DNA from: Nostoc sp. JL34
GTDB taxonomy: Bacteria; Cyanobacteriota; Cyanobacteriia; Cyanobacteriales; Nostocaceae
Assembly: GCF_017114945.1 (NCBI RefSeq)
Contig: NZ_JABXKQ010000164.1
Coordinates: forward strand, 30,707 to 94,706
Length of the DNA stretch: 64,000 nucleotides
Direction of reading: 5' to 3'
Below, one piece after another: positions 56,675 through 64,000 of the stretch (position 1 is the stretch's first letter; each line of letters starts with the position of its first letter). The notes beneath the pieces are model-generated. The model worked only from the letters and a program-made list of their open reading frames with translations, did not search any database and had not been told where the DNA came from. The position numbers were made by a program, and so were the translations under genes.

Positions 56675-56914
56675 ATGGATTCAAATCAGCAACAAAATTT
56701 TTTCACATTCGATGGAGATGTTGGCGGTGCTGCTGGATACACTGGGGTTTCAGTGACTTCTGATGCTAGCAAGGCGGCTAAAACGGCAAGTAAATATCTC
56801 AACGACTCACTGCTGCTGAACGAACTCACAGAGCGCGTATATAAACTTTTGCTAGAAGACTTGCGATCGCAGCGAGAAAGACTCGGTAATTATAATTCCC
56901 AAAGGTGGTTGTGA
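56675..56914 (+). CDS. Small eCIS-operon protein with VY-x-RERxG C-terminal motif
   Basis: The 79-aa protein has a Gly/Ser/Ala-rich N-terminal half. Its C-terminal helix, LNELTERVYKLLLEDLRSQR followed by ERLG, closely resembles the C-terminus of the 1161-aa protein two genes downstream (LEALAREVYSRLRQRIEIER, then ERHG). The stop codon overlaps the next ATG (TGATG), indicating translational coupling with the tube protein. I do not recognise the family; it is probably a docking or chaperone-like component of the tail machinery. Confidence 0.75.
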   Translation: MDSNQQQNFFTFDGDVGGAAGYTGVSVTSDASKAAKTASKYLNDSLLLNELTERVYKLLLEDLRSQRERLGNYNSQRWL

Positions 56915-57438
56915 TGGCTACAGGCGCTAATAACGGCAATATTACTCATGAATTAAATTATGTCACTACTAATCGGTTTTACGTTGAGATAGACAGTTCT
57001 ATTGCTGCGTCTTTCGCTGAATGCTCAGGATTAAGTATTCAAATTAAGAAAAATGTGTTTCAGGAAGGTGGTGTTAACGACCAACAAAGAATTTATTTAG
57101 GTCATACAGAATTTGCAGATATCACTCTTAAACGTGGAGTTACCGACCATCCAGGTTTTTGGAACTGGATGAATGCAGTTTTTGATGAACAAAAGAAAAC
57201 ATCTCGACGCAATGTCAATATTTTGATTTTCAATCAAGCCGGTGAAACGATGATGAGTTGGACTTTAATTGGTGCTATTCCTATAACCTGGAAAACACCT
57301 GCGCTCCAAGCAGATGGTAAGGCAGTTGCCATTGAAGAATTAACTTTAGCTTATGAAGGCTTACAAGTTGCAAGGTCTACAGGAGGAGGCACTTCTGTAC
57401 AACGGAATCAAAAAAGTGGATATTTCGTTTCTAGCTAA
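56914..57438 (+). CDS. Phage-tail/eCIS inner tube protein (gp19, Afp1/Afp5-like)
   Basis: The 174-aa protein is recognisable as a T4 gp19/Afp-type inner-tube protein: NRFYVEIDSSIAASFAECSG near the start, LKRGVTDHPGFWNWMNAV, and GAIPITWKTPALQADGKAVA with a C-terminal IEELTLAYEGL strand. Such subunits stack in hexameric rings to form the tube pushed out on contraction. The ATG at 56914 is preferred to the GTG at 56905 because it overlaps the upstream stop. No sheath gene is adjacent. Confidence 0.92.
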   Translation: MATGANNGNITHELNYVTTNRFYVEIDSSIAASFAECSGLSIQIKKNVFQEGGVNDQQRIYLGHTEFADITLKRGVTDHPGFWNWMNAVFDEQKKTSRRNVNILIFNQAGETMMSWTLIGAIPITWKTPALQADGKAVAIEELTLAYEGLQVARSTGGGTSVQRNQKSGYFVSS

Positions 57439-57461
57439 TTGGCTATTTTTCAACGATAACT

Positions 57462-60400
57462 ATGCAAATTATTCAATCTCCACTAGGAAACAATATTCAT
57501 CCCCTTGGGGTAATATCATCTTTATCAAATCCTGAGAGAATGGTATTGAGAAAACAGTCTCATTCTTTGCATTCACGAAGTATTTTTCTTAGTCCTATAC
57601 AAACGAAACTACCATTAGTTACATCGTCTAAATTTTTCTTATCTCGTGAACATGAACCATCGATACAAGCATTAATAGGTTGGGATAGTTGGAATAATCA
57701 AGATATAAATAGTGATTTGCCATTACTTGAATCTGATTATTTTGATTCACTAGCTATACCAGAAAATAGTCATATTAATACTAGTGAAATAGTAAAAAAC
57801 ATTATTCCAGAGATACTGCCAAATCGGATTGATAAAAAAACGAGTGATGACATCTCGCAACAACTAAATATTAAAAGTAAATCAAAAAAAACAAATAAAT
57901 CTCAAAAGCCACTTGAGAAAAAATCCAAATCTAAAAAAGCAGTTAAATCATCTGTGGCTAAGAATATTGTTCAAAGCGATGTTAATATTAATAGTAATGA
58001 AAATAGCTTATTAACATCAGATGAGCCTCAACAGGCAGAGGCTAATTTGGAAATACCCACATTGCAACTAGATAATGCTGTCGTTGATAATTCTCTAGTT
58101 TTGCCGTCAGCACTTACCTTACCCGATCTTGATGATGCACCTACTTTAATCCATCCTTTGGCGAATGATGAAAATAATGTAGGGGCGCATATTGCTGCAC
58201 CTAATTCTGAGTCTTCAGTTGCAAAAAGCCCTATTGCAATACAACAAGAAATTGATCCCAGTGTTTCAAGTAAGTCTCTAGCGAGTATACCTGTTCAGTT
58301 AACACCTACCTCAGCCGATATTGAAGACATACCTAGTTTATTCAGAAACTCTGATAATAATGAAGCGTTAGTAATTTCAGAGTCACAGTCTGCTATGGTG
58401 GTTAATGTCTCAGATATCTCAGCAAATCTGACTTCACTACAACGTGACAGCTATCTTGAGAGTACTAATAGCGAGTTTACAGAAAGTCAGCCCATTTTAG
58501 TACCACCTGCAATTGTTGAAACACCAATAATTACTCCTACATCATCAGAGATAGGTGAAACTGCGATCGCACCACTTCTGACCACATCACCAGAGATTTC
58601 TGAAACACCAATAATTACTCCTACATCATCAGAGATTGGTGAAACTGCGATCGCACCACTTACCGCTACATCGCCTGAGATTTATGAAACACCAATAATT
58701 ACTCCTACATCATCAGAGATTGGTGAAACTGCGATCACACCACTTCTAGCTACATCACCTGAAATTGTTGAAACACCAACAATTAGTACAATATCGCCTG
58801 AGAATTTTGAAACTGCGATCGCGCCACTTCTAGCTACATCACCTGAGATTGTTGAAACACCAACAATTAGTACAATATCGCCTGAGATTGGTGAAACTGC
58901 GATCGCACCACTTCTAGCTACATCACCTGAAATTGTTGAAACACCAACAATTAGTACAATATCGCCTGAGAATTTTGAAACTGCGATCGCACCACTTCTA
59001 GCTACATCACCTGAAATTGTTGAAACACCAACAATTAGTACAATATCGCCTGAGAATTTTGAAACTGTGATCGCACCACTTCTGGCTACATCACCTGAGA
59101 TTTATGAAACACCAATAATTACTCCTACATCACCAGAGATTGGTGAAACACCAATAATTAGTACAATATCGCCTGAGAATTTTGAAACTATGATCGCACC
59201 ACTTCTGGCTACATCACCTGAGATTTATGAAACACCAATAATTACTCCTACATCACCAGAGATTGGTGAAACACCAATAATTAGTACAATATCGCCTGAG
59301 AATTTTGAAACTATGATCGCACCACTTCTGGCTACATCACCTGAGATTTATGAAACACCAATAATTACTCCTACATCACCAGAGATTGGTGAAACACCAA
59401 TAATTAGTACAATATCGCCTGAGAATTTTGAAACTATGATCGCACCACTTCTGGCTACATCACCTGAGATTTATGAAACACCAATAATTACTCCTACATC
59501 ACCAGAGATTAGTGAAACTGCGATCGCGCCACTTACCGCCATATCACCTGAGATTGGTGAAATACCAGCAATTAGCGCCATATCGCCTGAGATTGGTGAA
59601 ACTGCGATCGCGCCACTTACCGCCATATCACCTGAGATTGGTGAAATACCAGCAATTAGCGCCATATCGCCTGAGATTGGTGAAACTGCGATCGCGCCAC
59701 TTACCGCCATATCACCTGAGATTGGTGAAATACCAGCAATTAGCGCCATATCGCCTGAGATTGGTGAAACTGCGATCGCGCCACTTACCGCCATATCACC
59801 TGAGATTGGTGAAATACCAGCAATTAGCGCCATATCGCCTGAGATTGGTGAAACTGCGAGTATTTTCAGGGAAATTATTGACAATGAACAAATAGTAGAA
59901 TCAGAATTTACCTCTGGGGTAACAAATGAAGAAAATCCTGAAATATCAACCTTTGTTGATACCTCAGATAATCCAACGTCCGCACAAAATGAGGTAAATA
60001 TATTACCTCAAGTTAAGCAAAATGCGATCGCAGAAAATTTGCCAGCACCTAAAGGTTATGCTACTGGTGGTCATGTCATAGACTCCCACGTTGAAAATCG
60101 TCAGCAGATAGCACCCTCGGATACAGTACCTGCAATGCTTACGCCTGGGGAGTTTGTGATTAATACCAGGGATGCACAGAAGAATTTACCTCTACTGCAT
60201 CACATCAACACTGGTGGAACACCGCACGATATTATCCTTCCAAGTTTACAGACACCCAATCCTCAAGAACCAGAAGAAGAAACTTCTCCAGAGACTCCGA
60301 CTAAAGTCGATTCTTTTCCAGACACTTCATTACAACTAAAAAGCGCTGAGACTCACTCATCTCATATATCCAATTCTTTAACTCCTTCTTCCTTGGGGTT

Positions 60401-60947
60401 AGATATTGGAAAACAGAAACTTTCGATACTCAATTCTCCACAGCTTAATCCTCTTCAAAACGAAACGATTCATGTGGATGAACCTTCACCCCAATACTCA
60501 TCGCCTCCCCTGATTTTCCGAAAAACAAATTCCACCACTAATACATCTTCCCAAAGGTCAAATACACCTTCTCAATGGTCAAGTGTGGAAGATTTACTAA
60601 ATGGAAATGATGATGAATTTACTAGCTTTAATTTTAATGATGAAGAATCTAATAGCCAAAATTATGAATTTTCTCACGTTTCAGAATCGCCACAAGTTTT
60701 TGCTAAACACCTTCCTTCAGCTAGAGGCTTTGCTAATGGTGGAGAAGTCACTCTACCCGACATATCTAGAGAAATAGCACCAGTAACTGAGACGATAGAG
60801 AGCGCATCCTCATTTTCTCAAGAAGATGATAAAGATGATACAGCCGATCTTGAAGCTCTAGCTCGTGAAGTTTATAGCAGATTACGACAACGGATAGAAA
60901 TTGAGCGAGAACGTCATGGTGGTTCCTCTGGTAGATTACCTTGGTAA
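57462..60947 (+). CDS. Repeat-rich protein with tape-measure-like motif in eCIS operon
   Basis: The 1161-aa protein has a basic N-terminal part (1-60), a charged Lys/Ser linker (about 125-170), and a long Pro/Thr/Ile/Glu repeat region (about 345-805) of 13-15-aa units such as SPEIGETAIAPLTAI and SPEIYETPIITPT. A segment at about 860-920 reads GYATGGHVIDSH, DTVPAMLTPGEFVINTRDAQ and NLPLLHHINTGG, as in the C-terminal part of many tail tape-measure proteins. A half copy (GFANGGEVTLPD) follows near 1088. The C-terminal helix (LAREVYSRLRQRIEIERER) matches the small protein. It has few long hydrophobic helices. Its role could be length control, a flexible linker or a cargo adaptor. Confidence 0.8.
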   Translation: MQIIQSPLGNNIHPLGVISSLSNPERMVLRKQSHSLHSRSIFLSPIQTKLPLVTSSKFFLSREHEPSIQALIGWDSWNNQDINSDLPLLESDYFDSLAIPENSHINTSEIVKNIIPEILPNRIDKKTSDDISQQLNIKSKSKKTNKSQKPLEKKSKSKKAVKSSVAKNIVQSDVNINSNENSLLTSDEPQQAEANLEIPTLQLDNAVVDNSLVLPSALTLPDLDDAPTLIHPLANDENNVGAHIAAPNSESSVAKSPIAIQQEIDPSVSSKSLASIPVQLTPTSADIEDIPSLFRNSDNNEALVISESQSAMVVNVSDISANLTSLQRDSYLESTNSEFTESQPILVPPAIVETPIITPTSSEIGETAIAPLLTTSPEISETPIITPTSSEIGETAIAPLTATSPEIYETPIITPTSSEIGETAITPLLATSPEIVETPTISTISPENFETAIAPLLATSPEIVETPTISTISPEIGETAIAPLLATSPEIVETPTISTISPENFETAIAPLLATSPEIVETPTISTISPENFETVIAPLLATSPEIYETPIITPTSPEIGETPIISTISPENFETMIAPLLATSPEIYETPIITPTSPEIGETPIISTISPENFETMIAPLLATSPEIYETPIITPTSPEIGETPIISTISPENFETMIAPLLATSPEIYETPIITPTSPEISETAIAPLTAISPEIGEIPAISAISPEIGETAIAPLTAISPEIGEIPAISAISPEIGETAIAPLTAISPEIGEIPAISAISPEIGETAIAPLTAISPEIGEIPAISAISPEIGETASIFREIIDNEQIVESEFTSGVTNEENPEISTFVDTSDNPTSAQNEVNILPQVKQNAIAENLPAPKGYATGGHVIDSHVENRQQIAPSDTVPAMLTPGEFVINTRDAQKNLPLLHHINTGGTPHDIILPSLQTPNPQEPEEETSPETPTKVDSFPDTSLQLKSAETHSSHISNSLTPSSLGLDIGKQKLSILNSPQLNPLQNETIHVDEPSPQYSSPPLIFRKTNSTTNTSSQRSNTPSQWSSVEDLLNGNDDEFTSFNFNDEESNSQNYEFSHVSESPQVFAKHLPSARGFANGGEVTLPDISREIAPVTETIESASSFSQEDDKDDTADLEALAREVYSRLRQRIEIERERHGGSSGRLPW
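59101..59511 (+). repeat. 123-bp tandem repeats inside the tape-measure-like gene
   Basis: Identical 123-bp units start at 59101, 59224 and 59347, with a partial fourth at 59470. Each encodes 41 residues made of three shorter repeats. Older, shorter and more diverged copies lie upstream from about 58500. The zero divergence shows recent expansion. Confidence 0.88.
59520..59855 (+). repeat. Four identical 84-bp tandem repeats containing HIP1
   Basis: Units start at 59520, 59604, 59688 and 59772, each beginning GCGATCGCGCCACTTACCGC and encoding 28 residues. Each carries a HIP1 octamer. They follow directly on the 123-bp repeats in the same reading frame. Confidence 0.9.
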
Positions 60948-60984
60948 ATTTGTATTCAAGAATTAATTTTTGGAGAATATTCAA

Positions 60985-61548
60985 ATGGCAAGTCCAGCAA
61001 TTATTGTTATTCAAAAACGTCAACCGCAACTGGAGAAAGCCAAACTTGTAGCTTATAACGGTGAAGCGCCAGACATTGAATTAATGTTTAATCCTACAGA
61101 TATTAGTTTCGCTCGGACTGTTAAGTGGGAAAGCAAGGATGGTAATAGAGGAACTACTCTACTTCCGAAAGTAAACTTTTCTGGAGTTGAACCTTACAAA
61201 TTTACACTTAAACAGTTACTTTATGATACTTATGAAACGAAAGAGTCAGTGATGAAAAAATATATAGATACAATTAAGTTAGGTGTAGAAACTATCAGTA
61301 AATCAACTGACAAACGCCCGCCTGTTTATATATTTACATGGGGAAATGAGTATTTTTATTGTGTAATTACGAGTTTAACTTACACTTTAAATATGTTTTT
61401 GAGTGATGGTACACCAGTCAGGGCACTGGTAGATATAGCCTTGCAAGAAGTAGATAAGAATAACCTTCCTGGAGGACGTAAATCTGCTTCTACAGGCAAC
61501 GCTCGTCAGACAGATCAAAAGGGGCAAAAACTGAGTAAGACAAAATAA
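60985..61548 (+). CDS. CIS tube/baseplate-linking protein (Afp7/Pvc7-like)
   Basis: The 187-aa protein fits the contractile-injection-system tube protein family of Afp7: KAKLVAYNGEAPDIELMFNP, DISFARTVKWESK, and a central VYIFTWGNEYFYCVITSL with a C-terminal VRALVDIALQE strand. A longer frame opens at a TTG (60970), but ATG 60985 has a GGAGA ribosome-binding site at proper spacing. The protein probably connects the tube to the spike hub. The C-terminus here has a Lys/Gln-rich tail in place of a LysM domain. Confidence 0.87.
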   Translation: MASPAIIVIQKRQPQLEKAKLVAYNGEAPDIELMFNPTDISFARTVKWESKDGNRGTTLLPKVNFSGVEPYKFTLKQLLYDTYETKESVMKKYIDTIKLGVETISKSTDKRPPVYIFTWGNEYFYCVITSLTYTLNMFLSDGTPVRALVDIALQEVDKNNLPGGRKSASTGNARQTDQKGQKLSKTK

Positions 61549-61623
61549 GTAAAGTGACAAATTAGTATTTACTTTGTCATTAAAGGCTGCTCTGAACATT
61601 TCATAAGTTATAAAGTAATAGTT

Positions 61624-63357
61624 ATGCCTCCTAAAAAAAGCCTTTATTTAAGCGAACCTAAAATACAGATAGATGGAAAACAGGCTTCTCCTGAATTAAT
61701 GAAGGATTTGTTGCAAATCACAATCGAAGAAAGCCTTCATTTACCAGCAATGTTTACGCTAGTAATCCATAACAGCTATATTCCCGCATCTGACCGACCA
61801 GAAAACAAAGCTTGGCGACATGAGCAGTTGTTTAAAATTGGGAAAAAAGTGAAGTTAGGTTTTACTTCGAGTACTACTCTAGATAATAACTTTCAAGAGG
61901 AGGTAGGAGAATTCCTCATAGAAGGTGAAATTACAGCGATGGAAGTTCACTTCAATGAAAAATCTGAAGCTGATATTATTGTTCGCGGTTATGACATTTC
62001 TCATCGTCTGCACAGAGGTCGTTATAATCGCTCTTTTTTAAATAAAACTGATAGCGATATAGTCAAGCAAATAATTAAAGAAGTAGGTATAAAACCTGGC
62101 AATATAGAGGCAACTGTTGAAGTTCATAAGTATGTCTTTCAAGAAAATCAAACTAATATGGAGTTTTTGCGAGAAAGGGCTGCTCGCATTGGTTTTGAGT
62201 TATTTATTACAGAGGAAAAGCTAAATTTTTGCAAACCAAAAACTCAGGAAGCTTTATCACTCAAATGGCTAGTTGATATTAATAAATTTAGTACCCGTGT
62301 TACTAGTGCTGAACAGATAAGTTCTGTAGAAGTACGCGCCTGGGACTATACCCAGAAACAATTGATTAGTGGAACAGCCAAGAAAGAAAAGCAAATAACC
62401 GAGACAGGTAATCAGCTAGGAAGTAGTACTAGTAATGCATTTTCTAATCTTAAATCTCCCAAAATGATTGTTGTAGATAAACCTGTTGCCAGCAAAAAAC
62501 AAGCGGAGACGATGGCTCAGGCTTTGTGTGATGAACTAGGGGGAGAATTTGTTTATGCAGATGCCAAAGCAGAAGGGAATCCTGAGATTCGTCCGGGACG
62601 GGTTATTAATCTTCAGGGTATGGGCGATCGCTATAGTGGTAAGTATTATGTTACAGAAACCCGCCATTTCTTCGGTCAGCGCGTTTATGAAACTGATTTC
62701 AGCGTGCGGGGACTACGTTCTGGTAGCTTATTCACAACTCTATCTCCAGAAAAACGTCTCCAGCCATCTGAGACTTTATTAGTCGGAATTGTGACTGATA
62801 ACAAAGACCCACAGGCATGGGGTAGGGTGAAGGTTAAGTTTCCCACTCTCACAGAAGAACATACAAGTGACTGGGCGAGAGTTGTAGCTGTGGGAGCAGG
62901 TCAAAATAGAGGTTTTGACTGTTTACCAGAGGTAAACGATGAAGTTTTAGTAGGTTTTGAACATGGCGATATCCACCGTCCCTACGTTATTGGCGGGGTA
63001 TGGAATGGCAAGGATGCACCACCGGAAAAGGTAAGAGATTCGGTTACAAGTGGTGTCAGATTACGCACCATTAAAACTCGTGTAGGTCATACTCTACAGT
63101 TTGTTGAAGAAGATAAAGGAACTAGCAAAAAAGGTATTCGTGTAGAAACTGAATACGGTCACAAAATATATCTCAATGACAGTCAAAGGTGTATAGAGAT
63201 TGAAACTAAAGGCGGTCATAGAATCAAAATGGACGACATGGGTAAATCTGTTTCAGTGAAATCAACAGGTAATATGTCATTAGATGCTGCTGGCAATATC
63301 GACATTTCAGCCAACGGTACGATTACAGTCAAAGGTGCGTTGATTCGACTTAATTAA
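61624..63357 (+). CDS. VgrG/Afp8-like spike hub protein
   Basis: The 577-aa protein has a gp27-like hub (about 1-370, with IVRGYDISHRLHRGRYNRSF and VHKYVFQENQTNMEFLRERA), an OB-fold (about 380-460, VGIVTDNKDPQAWGRVKVKF; WARVVAVGAG; VNDEVLVGFEHGD) and a C-terminal beta-helix-like needle (about 490-577, TKGGHRIKMDDMG; LDAAGNIDISANG). This is the order of VgrG and Afp8. It forms the trimeric baseplate spike and is tipped by the PAAR protein encoded next. No extra effector domain is attached. Confidence 0.93.
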   Translation: MPPKKSLYLSEPKIQIDGKQASPELMKDLLQITIEESLHLPAMFTLVIHNSYIPASDRPENKAWRHEQLFKIGKKVKLGFTSSTTLDNNFQEEVGEFLIEGEITAMEVHFNEKSEADIIVRGYDISHRLHRGRYNRSFLNKTDSDIVKQIIKEVGIKPGNIEATVEVHKYVFQENQTNMEFLRERAARIGFELFITEEKLNFCKPKTQEALSLKWLVDINKFSTRVTSAEQISSVEVRAWDYTQKQLISGTAKKEKQITETGNQLGSSTSNAFSNLKSPKMIVVDKPVASKKQAETMAQALCDELGGEFVYADAKAEGNPEIRPGRVINLQGMGDRYSGKYYVTETRHFFGQRVYETDFSVRGLRSGSLFTTLSPEKRLQPSETLLVGIVTDNKDPQAWGRVKVKFPTLTEEHTSDWARVVAVGAGQNRGFDCLPEVNDEVLVGFEHGDIHRPYVIGGVWNGKDAPPEKVRDSVTSGVRLRTIKTRVGHTLQFVEEDKGTSKKGIRVETEYGHKIYLNDSQRCIEIETKGGHRIKMDDMGKSVSVKSTGNMSLDAAGNIDISANGTITVKGALIRLN

Positions 63358-63406
63358 TTCGTAATTTTCGGGAAAACAGTAATTAAAAACACGATAGGGG
63401 GTTGTC

Positions 63407-63904
63407 ATGGGTAGACCAGCAGCAAGAATTACCGACAATGTGGCGCACCCCTTACCCCCAGTCTTAACAGGAGGGCCGGGTAGTCCTAATGTGTTGATTG
63501 GGTCTTTACCTGCGTGGCGGGGTGTGCTTGCAGCAGCAGTACCAGGTTTGCAGTCCGCCAAAACATCTTCTGATATAGCTATCAAAGCGGCTGAAGCTGC
63601 TACCTTAGCGGCGGCTGGTACACCAGGGGCACCTGCTGCTTTAGCTGCTGAACAAACTACAAAGACAACGGCAGCTTCTACTATGGGTAGTGCGATCGCT
63701 GCTGCTGCTGCTGGTGCTGATATTCATAATTGCGCCACACCTTTACCCTTACCTCCTCATGGCCCTGGGGTTGTGATTGACGGTAGTCAGACAGTGCTGA
63801 TTAACAATCTGCCTGCCTCTCGCATGGGCGATACTGTTTTAGAAGCATTAGGCCCGCCGAATAAAATTATCAAAGGTAATCCCACTGTTTTGATTGGCGG
63901 CTGA
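63407..63904 (+). CDS. PAAR-domain spike tip protein
   Basis: The 165-aa protein begins MGRPAARITDNVAHPLPPV (PAAR signature) and ends in PAAR-type strands (GVVIDGSQTVLINNLPASRM, IIKGNPTVLIGG). An Ala-rich insert of about 55 residues (PGLQSAKTSSDIAIKAAEAA) splits the domain and could form a helical hairpin or carry cargo. PAAR proteins cap VgrG-type spikes and bind one zinc. A GGGGG purine run precedes the ATG. It is the last complete gene in the window; the operon probably continues. Confidence 0.9.
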   Translation: MGRPAARITDNVAHPLPPVLTGGPGSPNVLIGSLPAWRGVLAAAVPGLQSAKTSSDIAIKAAEAATLAAAGTPGAPAALAAEQTTKTTAASTMGSAIAAAAAGADIHNCATPLPLPPHGPGVVIDGSQTVLINNLPASRMGDTVLEALGPPNKIIKGNPTVLIGG

Positions 63905-63947
63905 TTGAAGAGGCAGGGGACAAGGGGGAGTTAGAATCTCTTTCTAT

Positions 63948-64000
63948 CCACCTTTGAACTGGATGAATCCACCTCAGAACTCCGTTCATCCACCTTTGAA
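63948..64000. repeat. 21-bp repeats at window end (same family as 45935-46123)
   Basis: Units begin at 63948 (CCACCTTTGAACTGGATGAA), 63969 (CCACCTCAGAACTCCGTTCA) and 63990 (cut by the window end). The CACCTTTGAACT core and the 21-bp period match the array in the nitrate operon. It lies directly after the PAAR gene and likely continues beyond the window. Confidence 0.75.

Overview
The window comes from a filamentous, heterocyst-type cyanobacterium of the Nostoc/Anabaena group. Supporting signs are the very frequent GCGATCGC (HIP1) octamers, heptameric tandem repeats of the GGGGATT/CCCAATG kind between genes, an rplI-dnaB pair with an intein in DnaB, NdhM, a homologue of the Asr1734/Npun_R1517 heterocyst regulator, and a nirA-nrtP-narB nitrate operon with NtcB nearby. 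This assignment is inferred from gene content; no rRNA, tRNA or CRISPR array was seen.

Layout. 1-6300: end of rplI, dnaB with a full-length intein, an FKBP isomerase, a phasin-like coiled-coil protein, a 2TM protein and an orphan ParA. 6600-18700: an amino-acid-permease/PAS/GGDEF/EAL fusion, a PLP decarboxylase, ileS, a candidate MITE, a cyclic-nucleotide-binding-fold protein, a Lin0512 protein and a pheophorbide-a-oxygenase-like Rieske enzyme. 18900-28850: a very long RTX (calcium-binding repeat) gene broken by a frameshift, a STAND NTPase with 14 WD40 repeats, and a Uma2 nuclease-like protein. 29300-39400: a response regulator, the Asr1734-like regulator, ndhM, and a signalling cluster made of a PP2C phosphatase, a CHAT-FHA protein, an unknown protein and an FHA-PrsW membrane protease.

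39800-53000 is a nitrate-assimilation region. nirA, nrtP and narB run on the minus strand, followed by a PsiE protein, narM and a DJ-1/PfpI protein. A Rieske lipoprotein, a HEAT-repeat protein, a repeat-rich WGxxGxxG protein and ntcB run on the plus strand. Both nirA and ntcB have a perfect NtcA box (GTA-N8-TAC) placed exactly 22 nt from a TAN3T -10 box, so the pathway genes and their activator should be induced together on nitrogen limitation. nirA, narB and the HEAT gene each carry an in-frame insert of intergenic-type repeat DNA.

53100-64000 is one side of an extracellular/thylakoid-type contractile injection system (eCIS). A plus-strand operon encodes a small protein, a gp19-like tube protein, a 1161-aa repeat protein with a tape-measure-like motif, an Afp7-like tube/baseplate protein, a VgrG/Afp8-like spike and a PAAR tip. 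Divergent to it on the minus strand are two DUF4157 (eCIS core domain) cargo-type proteins. They share their leader DNA and N-terminal module but have unrelated C-terminal domains. One of them is split at an A9 slippery tract and may be made by frameshifting. Sheath, gp25-like and J-like baseplate, AAA+ ATPase and terminator-cap genes are not in the window; the locus probably continues past 64000. This is the most interesting system here.
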